Of a stretch of DNA of 32,997 bases, positions 1-8,714 are shown piece after piece. The stretch is from NCBI GenBank assembly GCA_029975745.1, contig JARKOL010000374.1:1-32997 (forward strand), read 5' to 3'. Both the position numbers and the translations under genes were made by a program. Below the pieces are notes generated by a model that worked only from the letters and a program-made list of their open reading frames with translations, was not told the origin of the DNA and ran no database searches. Origin of the DNA: Myxococcota bacterium. GTDB taxonomy: Bacteria > Myxococcota_A > UBA9042 > DTJE01. Every line of letters begins with the position of its first letter. Position 1 is the first letter of the stretch.

Positions 1-627
1 CTCGTCCGGCACGGCGTCACGGGAGCCGTAGAACGGGACGGTCTCGGTCTTGGCCTTGGCCGTCTCGACAATCTTGAAGAACGGCCCGGAGGGAACCAGC
101 GTCAGCCCATTCACATCCAGCGCCGACAGGAACGCCTTGTACGCCTCGTACACGGTGACGGGCGCGGTGGACAGGATGGTGATCGTCTTGCCCTGCTTCA
201 GGTTCGAGGCCACGATGTAGTTGCGCCGCGTGATGCATGCCATGAACTTGACGACGTCGTAAAGCGGCGCTTCCTCGAAATCGACGTTGATGCGCGCGTT
301 CAGCGGCAGCGAAACGCACTTGGGGTCCCCCTCGAAGTTGGACTTCAGGGCGAACGACGCCTTGACCTCGTCGGGCGTCGGGGGCACAAGCCCATCCGGC
401 ACCGGCGAGATGGTCTGCGAGACCGGCGCCTGGGCGGGGACGGTCGTCGCCTGACCGGGAATCCTGGGGGGCGGCACTCGGCCCGTGCTCTTGGGCAGCA
501 CGGCGGGCCCGCGGGCCTCGGTCGTCTGTGCCAGCGTATCGCCCCGCGCGACGGCAAGGACCAGGACGGCCGTCAGCCACGGAGCGACCACGCGGAAGAA
601 CGATTGGGTTCCAAGGTCGTGGGTCAT
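1..627 (-). CDS. gspD: GspD secretin, N-terminal part (runs off the left edge)
   Basis: The frame opens with ATG at 627 and stays open to base 1, giving the first 209 residues of a secretin that forms the outer-membrane channel of the type II secretion system. Residues 1-35 look like a signal peptide (hydrophobic run WLTAVLVLAVA). A Pro-rich linker follows, then from about residue 97 an N0/STN-type domain with the pattern NVDFEEAPLYDVVKFMA and ITILSTAPVTVYEAYKAF, typical of GspD N-termini. The N1-N3 and secretin domains lie outside the window. A GAGGGG ribosome binding site sits about 6 bases before the ATG. The gene starts 14 bases after the gspC stop, so the two are probably one operon. The family is clear from the N0 domain and from gspC; a related secretin such as PilQ is less likely. 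Confidence 0.85.
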   Translation of the reverse strand, partial: MTHDLGTQSFFRVVAPWLTAVLVLAVARGDTLAQTTEARGPAVLPKSTGRVPPPRIPGQATTVPAQAPVSQTISPVPDGLVPPTPDEVKASFALKSNFEGDPKCVSLPLNARINVDFEEAPLYDVVKFMACITRRNYIVASNLKQGKTITILSTAPVTVYEAYKAFLSALDVNGLTLVPSGPFFKIVETAKAKTETVPFYGSRDAVPDE

Positions 628-641
628 TCGAAATCCCCTCG

Positions 642-1586
642 TCACTTGATCTGATAGTTCAGAGTGACCTTCTTGCCGCGACGCTCGATGTCGATCGCGA
701 TGCTCGAGCTACTGCGCAGTTCCTCGAACAACTGGATGGCCCGGTTCGGCGTGTCGATGTTCTGGCCGTTGATGCGGCTGACCATGTCGCCGGACTGGAG
801 GCCGATCGCCCGGTACAGGCTGTCGGGGCGCACGCCCACGAGCCGGAAGCCGTTGTACTTGCCGGCCTCGTAGTTCGGCACGATCCGCGCCTGCATCCCC
901 AGCTTCGTCAGATCCTGGAGGTTCTCCTCCAGCATCGAGCGGTCGATCTGGTAGTCGTAGGGCCCCTTCTTGTGAACGCCCTTGGCGAAGTCGTCGGACT
1001 TCGGCGCCGCGGGCGGCGTGAAACCGACCGCGGCGGTCGTCACGGCCGGACGGGCCTGGGACGGGCGATCCGCGATCTTCGCGTCCCACAACTTCACGAC
1101 CTTCAGATCCGTCCCGGCGGCCAGGACGATGTACCTGGGCGCGATCTCGACGACCTCGGCCTGCTCGCGAATCATCACGCCCAATCGAACCATCTGGGTG
1201 GTGCCCTCGACGCGGACCGTCGCCATGGACCACTGGGGATCCGCGGCCACCAGGGTTCCCAGCAGGTCGATGTTGAAATCCAGCGAGGGCACGGGAGCCC
1301 CGTGATCGTCCTCCTCGCCGTCACCGGTCTCGATGACGACCGGCGGCTCGGCATCGAACACGTTGTGATCCCCCAGCGTCGTCTGGAGCGACACCTGGGA
1401 CTCGGGCTTGACGGGCTTGGGCGAAGGCGGGGGCAGCGAGGCCAACGTGGCCGCGGCCGACTTCGGATCGGGCTTCAGAACCTGCCAGGCGGCCGCCTGC
1501 GTCGCCACCGCGGCCAGCAGCCAGGACCCAACGGCAATCGCGCCCAGGTGGACCACCCAGAAGTTGCGGCGAAGGAATTCCTGCAT
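642..1586 (-). CDS. gspC: GspC, type II secretion inner-membrane platform protein
   Basis: This 314-residue protein would link the inner-membrane platform to the GspD secretin in the periplasm. It has a short cytoplasmic N-terminus (MQEFLRRNFW), one membrane anchor at about residues 10-34, a Pro-rich linker, and a homology region from about residue 75 (LQTTLGDHNVFDAEPP, then LGTLVAADPQWSMATV), which is the part known to contact the N0 domain of GspD. The C-terminal 90 residues form a PDZ domain (NGFRLVGVRPDSLYRAIGLQ, GDMVSRINGQNID). Length and domain order fit the family. The ATG at 1586 follows an AGAGGG site. It lies immediately upstream of gspD, as in other type II secretion clusters. The remaining gsp genes must be outside the window or elsewhere. 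Confidence 0.88.
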   Translation of the reverse strand: MQEFLRRNFWVVHLGAIAVGSWLLAAVATQAAAWQVLKPDPKSAAATLASLPPPSPKPVKPESQVSLQTTLGDHNVFDAEPPVVIETGDGEEDDHGAPVPSLDFNIDLLGTLVAADPQWSMATVRVEGTTQMVRLGVMIREQAEVVEIAPRYIVLAAGTDLKVVKLWDAKIADRPSQARPAVTTAAVGFTPPAAPKSDDFAKGVHKKGPYDYQIDRSMLEENLQDLTKLGMQARIVPNYEAGKYNGFRLVGVRPDSLYRAIGLQSGDMVSRINGQNIDTPNRAIQLFEELRSSSSIAIDIERRGKKVTLNYQIK

Positions 1587-1675
1587 TCAACCCTCTTTTG
1601 GGCCGACGAACACACGCCGGCGCGGCAGCATATGCAACGGTCGTACCATCCCGGGATATCCTTCGACATCCGACC

Positions 1676-1732
1676 GGGAGCGTGGGAAGGCCCCCGGTTC
1701 CGAGCCGTTGCGCCCGGAATGCCCACGCTCCC
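1676..1732. repeat. 11-bp inverted repeat with 35-nt spacer
   Basis: GGGAGCGTGGG at 1676-1686 is the exact reverse complement of CCCACGCTCCC at 1722-1732. The arms can form a stem in a transcript of either strand. It sits about 90 bases upstream of gspC, so it may belong to the gspC leader or be a bidirectional terminator or operator. No T tract follows, and the function is unknown. Confidence 0.45.
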
Positions 1733-1892
1733 CAGGGCCGCGTCCCGCCCCGACGAAGCCCGTCGATGACATTTTGACATCGGGGGTCCGGGCAGGCCGT
1801 CAATCTGACAGACGAAACGGTCCGAAATCCGGGCGCCCCAGGAATCGCCGCGATTTCCCGATTCCCATCCCCCAATCCGGGCGGATTTTCGC

Positions 1893-1898
1893 GATAAT
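1893..1898 (+). promoter_or_regulatory. Possible -10 element (GATAAT) of the TIG lipoprotein gene
   Basis: GATAAT matches the sigma-70 -10 consensus at five of six positions in otherwise GC-rich DNA and lies 21 bases before the GTG start. No good -35 hexamer is visible at 16-18 bases upstream. Confidence 0.35.
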
Positions 1899-1919
1899 CA
1901 TCGGGCTCGGGAGGCGACC

Positions 1920-4900
1920 GTGCGAAGCATCACCCCCCTGTTCATCGTCGTGACGCTGGGCTGCACGCTGCCCGAGATCCCGACCTACGATGACGGTTCG
2001 GACGTTCCGACTCGGCCCGACATCTTCGCGCCGACCGATGTCCCCGAAGCGCCGGACGGCACCGAACCGGTCTTCGGCGTCCAGCGCGTGCATCCGGCCC
2101 GAGGCCCGCTGACCGGCGGCACGCGGGTCGAGATCACGGGAACGGGATTCGCCGCGGGCTCGCGCGCGGTCTTCGGTGCGTCCGACGCCTCGGACGTCGT
2201 GATCCAGAACGAGCGGTCGATCCTGGCCACCACCCCGGCGAACCAGGCCGGGTTCGCCTCGGTCTCGGTGGTCCGACCCGACGGGTCGTTCACACGCATG
2301 GAGCAGGCGTTCTTCTTCGAGGCGGATGTCGCGGTCACGGGGGTCGATCCCGACATCGGCCCCACGACGGGCGGAACGCCGATCACCGTTCGCGGAGTCG
2401 GATTCGCACCGGACACCCGCATCGTCGTGGGCGGCAGACCCGCGTTCGGCGTCCGCGTCCTGGACGACCGCACCGCCCTGGCCATCACTCCGCCGGGACT
2501 GGAGGGCCCCCGGGACGTCCTGGCGGTGTCCTCGATCGGAGCCGGCAGGCTGCGCCGTGCGTTCCGCTTCGTGCCGACACCGGAAGCGCCGACCTGCGTC
2601 CCCGCGGTCGTCCCGATTGATCGACAGACACGGGTGCTGCTGGTCGGTGCCCACCTGGATACGATCGACTTCGTTTCCGTACTGCCGGGCGATGGCGAAA
2701 TGGAGCCCCCGGAGGATGGCGTCCTGCCCATCCTGTTGACCCCGCAGGAACCAGGGCCCATCCAGATGACCGTGGCCGGGCCCGGGGGACACGCAACCAA
2801 TGCCGCCTGCGTCTGGGCAGTCCGGGGGGAACCGGCGGACGGGCCGCTGCAAGTCCTGGGCATGTCCCCGCCCTTCGCTCCGGCATCCGGAGGCGTCGAA
2901 CGGGTACTGGCGGTCCGTGGCCTGGGCGACACCCCGCCGGCCGAGTGGACCCTCCGGATCGGGGACGCCGCGGCCGAACTGCTGGACGGCGACGCCGCGA
3001 ACGGTACCCTGCGAATCCGGGTGCCCGCCCATGCCCCCGGCCCGGCCTCGTGCACCATCGAAACCCCTTCGGAGGTCGCCGCACTGGAGGACTGCCTGCG
3101 CTTCGAGGCGGACGTGGCCCTGGAAGCCCTGGTCCCGGACCGCGGCCCCCTGGCGGGCGGCACGCGAGTCCGGCTGACCGGCACCGGCCTGGCCCAGGTC
3201 CAGGAGGTTCGAATCGGTCCCCTGCCGGCATCGATTGTCGCCGGCCCGACCGATCGGGCCATCGAGGTGGTGACGGCCCCGGGAAGCCCCGGCATCCACG
3301 ACGCCGTGGTCGTGACCCGTCAGGGCAGCCGGTTCACGCTGGGCGCGTCCTACACCTACGGCGCCACCGAGCCGGCCCTGACGGCGGTCACGCCGGACCA
3401 GGGCGCCGTGGCCGGGGGGGCGCTGGTTTCGCTGGTCGGTTCGGGCTTCGGTCCGGGCTGCCGGGTCGATTTCAACGGCATTCCCGCCATCATCGTGGAT
3501 GACTCCGACCCGGCGCGCCTGCTGATCCGCACGCCCCCGCATCCCGAGCCGGGGCGCACCGACGTGACGGTGCGATTCCCTTCCGGCTTCCTGAAGATGC
3601 TGCCGGACGCGTTCACCTATTTCGACCCGACCGGAGTCTTCGGCGGCGTGTGGGGCGAACCGATCGACGGCACCGTCAACGTGACGGTCCGCGACGGCTC
3701 CACGGGCAAGCCCGTTCCGGCGGCCTTCGTCCTGCTGGGCCAGGAGGACGACGGGGCCTACCAGGGGCGCACGAACCTGGACGGTCAGTTGACACTGTCG
3801 GGACTCGACCTGTTCGGCCCGATCCAGATCTCGACCGCGCGCGAGGACTATTCGGCCTTCACCCTTGTCGGGGTCGATGCCGAGAACGTGACCCTGTTCA
3901 TCGACTCGCTGGTGCCGGTGTCCGGAGGGGGCGGGGGCGGCTCGACCTCCGATCCGCTGCCGCCCGGCCTGGTCCAGGGGCGCGTGCTGGGCGTGGACAA
4001 GAACCTGCTGATCCCGCCCGAGGCCTGCGCGAACCGGCCGCTGATCCACGGACCGTTGTGCCGCCCCTGCAGCCGGGATGACGAATGCGACGGCGCGACG
4101 TGCCGCGAGGTTGGGGAGGGCGGCTTCCACTGCGTCACCACGTGCCAGGCCGATGCCGATTGTCCGGATGGCTATGCGTGCTTCGGGGTCCCCGGAAGCC
4201 CCAGCGTCTGCATGCCTTCGGCCGGACGGGTCGAGGTCCGCTGCAACACCACGCTGGTCAGCACCTACTCGTATCCGCCCGAGCAGGGCCCGGGGGCCAT
4301 CGCGGGCGCGGATGGGGCGTACGTCGTCAATTCGCGACTGGGCAACGTCGGCGTCCAGTGCCTTGGCGGCGTGCGCCGGTTCTCGGACGGGGAGTTCGAG
4401 CCGATCGTGCTGGGACTGACCCGGCAGGTCTCGGTCTATCCGGCGCGGATCACCCGCGACCAGGACGTCGAGCTGAACATCCCCCTGGACCGGGAACTGG
4501 AAGTGACCCTGGTCAACGCCCCCGGAGGCCCGGACGGCCCCAATGCCCACCGACTGACGGTGTCCATGGACCTGGGCTCGGACGGCGTCCTTCGACCGTG
4601 GCCTCTGATGGGCGGCACCGATCAGGACCGCTACACGATCACGAAACTGCCCCGGGACTTCTCGGGGACGCTGGAGGGCGCGAGGCTGTCGTTCGTTGCC
4701 GAGGCCAACTCGCGAAGCACCGACACGCTGCCGTACTCGGTTTCGCGGGTGCGAGACTGGATTCCGGGACGCGGAAACGCCGTTGCGCGCGTGCGGCAGG
4801 GCTCCGGCGTGGTCCTGTCCCAGGACATCCGGCCCGACACGGTGGCCGGCTGCGCGGTCGAGGGCGGCGCCCTGCTGTTCGGTCCGCGGGGCCGCACGTG

Positions 4901-5975
4901 GTTCGCGGACCTCGACGGACAGGTTTCGGCACTGCCCTCCGCGGCGACCCGCACCCTGCGCGCCTGCACGGCGGCCGGTCCCGTCGTGTTCGCCGTCGGG
5001 GATGGCGGCATGATCGTCCGCCGCGTCGAAGACGCCTGGTTCCGGGAGCCGGCCCCCACGTCCCGCCCCCTGTTCGCCGTCGCCGCCGGTTCGGGCGGCG
5101 AGGTCTGGGCCGGCGGCGACGGCGTGCTCCTGCGCCGCCTGGAGGATGGCACCTGGACGGGGGTTCCCTACGGTTCGCTGGCGCCGATTCGCGCCCTGCT
5201 GGCGGCCCCGGGTGGGGGCATGCTGGGGTTCGGTGACGCGGGATTGGTGATCGAAATCCAGGCCGGAGTCGCGACTCCCGTGGTCCCGTTCCCAACGGAC
5301 CAGGATCTGCTGGCCGCCGCGAACGTGTCCGGTCTGGCGGTCGTGGTCGGCACCGGCGGCGCGGCCTTCGTCGGAGACTGGCTGGGCAACCTGGCCCCGA
5401 TTCCGTTGCCGACCTTCCTGGACATGCAGGCCATCACGCCCGTCGGCGACGGCAGCGTGGTGGCCGGCGGGTCGCAGGGCGGACTGTTCCGGTTCGCCCA
5501 CGGCGCATGGGCTCCCATCGTCATTCCGGGCTTCACCGGCGAGATCTCGACGCTGGTTCCCGGCCGTGACGGCGACGTGTTGGCGATGTCCTCGGACGCC
5601 CTGGCCATCGGCCCGTTCCTGCGAATCGCGACGTTCTCGCGACCCCAGGCCGGACTGCCCTGGACCGACCGGACCCTCGCGTGGACGTTCGACGGCCCGC
5701 CGGATCCCTCGCTGACCTACATGCGCCTGTACGGCATGAAGTCCTCGGGCAACTGGACCGTCGTGGCCCCTGGGGCCACGCGGGACCTGCGACTGCCGGA
5801 CCTGCGCGTCGGCGGCGGCCCGGAACTGCGCGTGCTGGCCCCGGGCACGGTCCGGGTACGCATCTATCACATCCTGCGCGATGCGTTCGACATCAACCGA
5901 TTCGACGAAACCGCCCTCGGTTCGTCGGCGTGGAAGTCCTGGGTCGTCCAGCAGGTTGACGCCTTGTGGATGTAG
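1920..5975 (+). CDS. Large IPT/TIG-repeat surface lipoprotein
   Basis: This 1351-residue exported protein of unknown function starts at GTG 1920 after a GGGAGG site. The N-terminus (MRSITPLFIVVTLGC) is a short lipoprotein-type signal with Cys15, although Thr at -3 is not the usual Leu. About five IPT/TIG immunoglobulin-like repeats follow, near residues 51-135, 138-218, 305-400 (divergent), 400-480 and 487-568, each beginning with a pattern like P-x-x-G-P-x-x-G-G-T. A carboxypeptidase-regulatory-like beta domain (about 582-663, NVTVRDGSTGKPVPAAFVLL), a Gly/Ser linker (669-675) and a Cys-rich segment (703-766, about ten Cys) come next. The C-terminal half has repeated G-D-G-G/A-G-G-D blades like a beta propeller (about 960-1220). 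Such mosaics are common in Myxococcota lipoproteins. Adhesion or surface binding is only a guess. Confidence 0.85.
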   Translation: MRSITPLFIVVTLGCTLPEIPTYDDGSDVPTRPDIFAPTDVPEAPDGTEPVFGVQRVHPARGPLTGGTRVEITGTGFAAGSRAVFGASDASDVVIQNERSILATTPANQAGFASVSVVRPDGSFTRMEQAFFFEADVAVTGVDPDIGPTTGGTPITVRGVGFAPDTRIVVGGRPAFGVRVLDDRTALAITPPGLEGPRDVLAVSSIGAGRLRRAFRFVPTPEAPTCVPAVVPIDRQTRVLLVGAHLDTIDFVSVLPGDGEMEPPEDGVLPILLTPQEPGPIQMTVAGPGGHATNAACVWAVRGEPADGPLQVLGMSPPFAPASGGVERVLAVRGLGDTPPAEWTLRIGDAAAELLDGDAANGTLRIRVPAHAPGPASCTIETPSEVAALEDCLRFEADVALEALVPDRGPLAGGTRVRLTGTGLAQVQEVRIGPLPASIVAGPTDRAIEVVTAPGSPGIHDAVVVTRQGSRFTLGASYTYGATEPALTAVTPDQGAVAGGALVSLVGSGFGPGCRVDFNGIPAIIVDDSDPARLLIRTPPHPEPGRTDVTVRFPSGFLKMLPDAFTYFDPTGVFGGVWGEPIDGTVNVTVRDGSTGKPVPAAFVLLGQEDDGAYQGRTNLDGQLTLSGLDLFGPIQISTAREDYSAFTLVGVDAENVTLFIDSLVPVSGGGGGGSTSDPLPPGLVQGRVLGVDKNLLIPPEACANRPLIHGPLCRPCSRDDECDGATCREVGEGGFHCVTTCQADADCPDGYACFGVPGSPSVCMPSAGRVEVRCNTTLVSTYSYPPEQGPGAIAGADGAYVVNSRLGNVGVQCLGGVRRFSDGEFEPIVLGLTRQVSVYPARITRDQDVELNIPLDRELEVTLVNAPGGPDGPNAHRLTVSMDLGSDGVLRPWPLMGGTDQDRYTITKLPRDFSGTLEGARLSFVAEANSRSTDTLPYSVSRVRDWIPGRGNAVARVRQGSGVVLSQDIRPDTVAGCAVEGGALLFGPRGRTWFADLDGQVSALPSAATRTLRACTAAGPVVFAVGDGGMIVRRVEDAWFREPAPTSRPLFAVAAGSGGEVWAGGDGVLLRRLEDGTWTGVPYGSLAPIRALLAAPGGGMLGFGDAGLVIEIQAGVATPVVPFPTDQDLLAAANVSGLAVVVGTGGAAFVGDWLGNLAPIPLPTFLDMQAITPVGDGSVVAGGSQGGLFRFAHGAWAPIVIPGFTGEISTLVPGRDGDVLAMSSDALAIGPFLRIATFSRPQAGLPWTDRTLAWTFDGPPDPSLTYMRLYGMKSSGNWTVVAPGATRDLRLPDLRVGGGPELRVLAPGTVRVRIYHILRDAFDINRFDETALGSSAWKSWVVQQVDALWM

Positions 5976-6069
5976 GACGTCGCAAACCCATGGACTGGTG
6001 ACGAAACCTGAACGAAGATACGCGCCCGGCACGCCAACCGCGGCGTCGCCCCCTCAACCGGAGTTCCCG

Positions 6070-8685
6070 ATGCGACGCGCCTTCGCCGTGGTGATCCTGG
6101 CCCCGTTGATGCTGCTCTCGGCCCCCGCGTACCCCTGCGGCCCCGGCATCCACATCCTGGAGGCCGCGCGTGCCGGGGAGTTGCTGGCAACGATGAACGA
6201 GGCGTGGGCGGCGGACCTGGCATCGCCGCTGGCGGCCGAATACCTGGCGCTGGGTTCCATCGCCCCGGACTTCCAGAACGCCCTGGGCACGATCACCTTC
6301 GGCCACAGTGCCGCCCTCAGCTATCACCTGCTGGACGCGGCCGCCGAGAAGGGCCCTGCATACCGTCTGTTCGCGCTGGGGCACCTGGCCCACGCCTCGG
6401 CGTCGGATCCGGCGTGCGAGATGTTCCTGACCCCGACGCTGCTGGCCTCGGCGCCGATCGGCATCATGGACATCACGACCGAGGACGGCCCCCAGGGCGA
6501 GTCCGAGGGGCTGATCGAGGTGTTCGGCGACCTGATCCTGGGGGACTGGGACACGCTGGTCGATGTCGTGTACGCGTTCTACATGGACGGCCCCGACGCG
6601 GAGGCGCGCGGGCAGGACATCTTCATGTGGTACTGCCTGGAGGGCAAGGCCCAGTCGGGCCACGCCGTCGATTGCAACGCGGCATGGGCCGAGTTCACGT
6701 CCCTGGTCGATTCGGGCAAGGCGTTCCTGGGCGACATGGACCGCGAGACCGCCCGCGAGTTCCTGCATTCGATGATCGACCAGCCGCCGGCCGCGCTGGC
6801 CGAGGTGTTCGCGGGAGGCATCGTCCAGCAGTTGCTGGGCGACCGCATGGACAAGTCGGCCAACTACGACCGGGAATTCGCCCGCTTCATCTCGGGGCCG
6901 GCCATGGACCCCGCGTTCTGGGCACGGTACGACGACTTCCTGTACCGACTGGGACCCGAGTGGGTCGTCGAGCGGCTTCGCACCCGCGAGACGGGCTTCC
7001 CCAGCTGGAGCGGCAACGCGATGATCGCGGGCAACGTCCAGTCCATGATGAATTTCGTCCCCGACGCCTATCACGTCGTGCCCGGCCTGATCGTCGATGA
7101 CGTCCGCTGGCTGAACGGGGCCGGGCAGGCGGTTTCGTCGCTGGCGGCCGCCCACGAGGGCACCCCGATGACCGCGCGCGTGCGCTTCTTTTCGTCCTAT
7201 CCGTTCGACGGCACGATCCGGGGCGTCGTCCGCAAGGATCTGCCCGGCCGCAACGTCGCCGCGGATCCCATCGTGGCCCAGGCGGACCTGGCGATCGCGA
7301 TCGACCCCCTGGCATACGTGACCACGCCGCGGCACACGCTGGAGGTCCCTTTCACCGTCGATACCGAGGGCGCGATCGGCCTGTACCTGGACCTGTGGGT
7401 GGATGGCGGCAACGGCCCCTGGCTGACGACCAACTGGGACCTGATCTGGGGCATCTCGGACCTGGACCTGGACCAGCCGTCGATCCGGAACCATTTTGGT
7501 ACGTATGGCCACTGGCCACCGTCGCTTCCGGTTGCGGCGCCGACGGTGCCCGACGGCCGCCTCCTGGTCAAGGCGCGGGTGGCGCCGGCAGGTGGCGGCA
7601 TCGATCGTGCCCAGGTCACGTTCGGCGCCGAAGGTCCCTCGTGGACGACCGGATTCAACGGCATCGCCGTGTTCGACATCACGGACACGACACCGGTCCC
7701 GGTGTCCGTCGCGGCCGAGGGCTTCGCGCCTGCCGATCCGGTCGAGGCGCAGCCCGCCCTGCACGCCGACGTGTGGGTCGAATCGTTCCAGCACGGAATC
7801 CCGCGGATCACGGTGGCTCCGTGGACGACCCACGCCTCGTGCATCGCCTACTCCGTGGCCAGGGACCCGTTCCAGGGCCAGGTCTCGCGCTTCCTGACGC
7901 ACGCGCAACTGGGAACCGACATCGACGTGCGGACGCCCGTCGTCGAGACCCCGGCGGACAAGGAGGGGGCGGTCTGCTTCCCGCAGGCGCTTGAGGACGG
8001 TGCCCAGGTCCTGCTGCGCACCGTGCCCCGCTACCGGAACGACACCCTGGGTGTCGAGGGCACCGCCATTGCCTGGCTGGATGCGTCGGCCCCGCTCCTG
8101 GACGCCCCGGAGTTCCAGGTGATGGACGACCCGTGCCACGAGGACGTTCCCTTCATCAAGCCGTTCGTGGTTTCGGTGCGCGTGACCGAGCCGCACTCCC
8201 CGATCGACGTCGTGGACTGGAAGAGCGACGGCGACTGGGTTGTCGCCGCGTGGGACGCCGTCCCCGGCGAGGTCGCGGGCACGTTCCAGATCTCGTTCCC
8301 GGTGGACGTCACGGTCCTGCGGCCCGGCGACACGCTGAGCGTGCGCGTGGCCAACGCCGCGGGCCTCGCGACCCAGCAGTCCGCGACGCTGCCCTCCGAT
8401 GTCGTCACCCAGCCCTGCCCCGTCGATCCGGAGCCCCAGCCCGATGCCGGCACGCCGGATTCCGTGGCGGACGAGGCGCGCCCCGATGCCTGGACGCCCC
8501 CGGACGCGGACGACGCCGCCCTGACCGATGCCCAGACCCCGGGCCAGGACGTTCTGCCCCCGATCCGCACGAAGGGCGGTTGCAGCGCGGGCCCGAACGC
8601 GACCGTAACCCCGCTCGGCTTGCTGTGGCTGGTGCTGCTGGGTACGGGAATCGTGTGGCGAAGGTCCGCGAAGCGCGCGGGGTAG
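6070..8685 (+). CDS. Secreted zinc-dependent phospholipase C-like protein with MYXO-CTERM-like tail
   Basis: This 871-residue protein starts at ATG 6070, chosen because the signal peptide (MRRAFAVVILAPLMLLSAPA) begins there; the open frame upstream overlaps the previous gene and looks like chance. Residues about 22-130 resemble the zinc-dependent phospholipase C/S1-P1-like fold: CGPGIHI, LALGSIAPDFQNA, a His in FGHSAALSYHLL, and FALGHLAHASASD, which fit the usual metal-binding His/Asp pattern. The rest is beta-rich and unassigned, followed by an Asp/Pro-rich linker (about 795-835). The last 34 residues start with Cys838, continue with a hydrophobic helix (PLGLLWLVLLGTGIVW) and end in Arg-Arg-Ser-Ala-Lys-Arg, like MYXO-CTERM sorting signals processed by myxosortases. 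It starts 94 bases after the TIG gene and could be co-transcribed with it. Phospholipid hydrolysis is inferred from the fold only. Confidence 0.8.
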   Translation: MRRAFAVVILAPLMLLSAPAYPCGPGIHILEAARAGELLATMNEAWAADLASPLAAEYLALGSIAPDFQNALGTITFGHSAALSYHLLDAAAEKGPAYRLFALGHLAHASASDPACEMFLTPTLLASAPIGIMDITTEDGPQGESEGLIEVFGDLILGDWDTLVDVVYAFYMDGPDAEARGQDIFMWYCLEGKAQSGHAVDCNAAWAEFTSLVDSGKAFLGDMDRETAREFLHSMIDQPPAALAEVFAGGIVQQLLGDRMDKSANYDREFARFISGPAMDPAFWARYDDFLYRLGPEWVVERLRTRETGFPSWSGNAMIAGNVQSMMNFVPDAYHVVPGLIVDDVRWLNGAGQAVSSLAAAHEGTPMTARVRFFSSYPFDGTIRGVVRKDLPGRNVAADPIVAQADLAIAIDPLAYVTTPRHTLEVPFTVDTEGAIGLYLDLWVDGGNGPWLTTNWDLIWGISDLDLDQPSIRNHFGTYGHWPPSLPVAAPTVPDGRLLVKARVAPAGGGIDRAQVTFGAEGPSWTTGFNGIAVFDITDTTPVPVSVAAEGFAPADPVEAQPALHADVWVESFQHGIPRITVAPWTTHASCIAYSVARDPFQGQVSRFLTHAQLGTDIDVRTPVVETPADKEGAVCFPQALEDGAQVLLRTVPRYRNDTLGVEGTAIAWLDASAPLLDAPEFQVMDDPCHEDVPFIKPFVVSVRVTEPHSPIDVVDWKSDGDWVVAAWDAVPGEVAGTFQISFPVDVTVLRPGDTLSVRVANAAGLATQQSATLPSDVVTQPCPVDPEPQPDAGTPDSVADEARPDAWTPPDADDAALTDAQTPGQDVLPPIRTKGGCSAGPNATVTPLGLLWLVLLGTGIVWRRSAKRAG

Positions 8686-8693
8686 GCCGCGGA

Positions 8694-8714
8694 GCCGCCG
8701 CGATCAGCGGTGGC
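8694..8714. terminator. Hairpin between two convergent genes
   Basis: GCCGCCGC (8694-8701) pairs with GCGGTGGC (8707-8714) around a GATCA loop, one pair being G-T. It lies just after the stop of the phospholipase-like gene, and the stop codon of the opposing gene sits in the loop. It could terminate both transcripts. There is no T tract, so this is tentative. Confidence 0.35.

Larger units (their letters stand above)
1587..1919. promoter_or_regulatory. Divergent control region between gspC and the TIG lipoprotein
   Basis: This 333-bp gene-free stretch separates two divergent genes and should hold both promoters. It contains an 11-bp inverted repeat (1676-1686 with 1722-1732), a short palindrome CGATG-N9-CATCG at 1764-1782, a perfect TTGACA at 1774-1779 without a convincing partner at -10, and a GATAAT at 1893-1898 close to the start of the rightward gene. 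No credible small ORF or RNA gene was seen. Confidence 0.5.

Noticed and set aside
1800-6032. Long minus-strand open frame (over 1400 codons) opposite the TIG lipoprotein, rich in Arg, Gly and Asp
   Set aside because: High-GC DNA leaves shadow frames open. The plus-strand protein has a signal sequence and repeats; the minus frame has no recognisable domains or ribosome site and overlaps the control region.
5893-8196. Minus-strand open frame of 767 codons opposite the phospholipase-like gene
   Set aside because: Shadow of the real gene; no signal, motifs or start signals.
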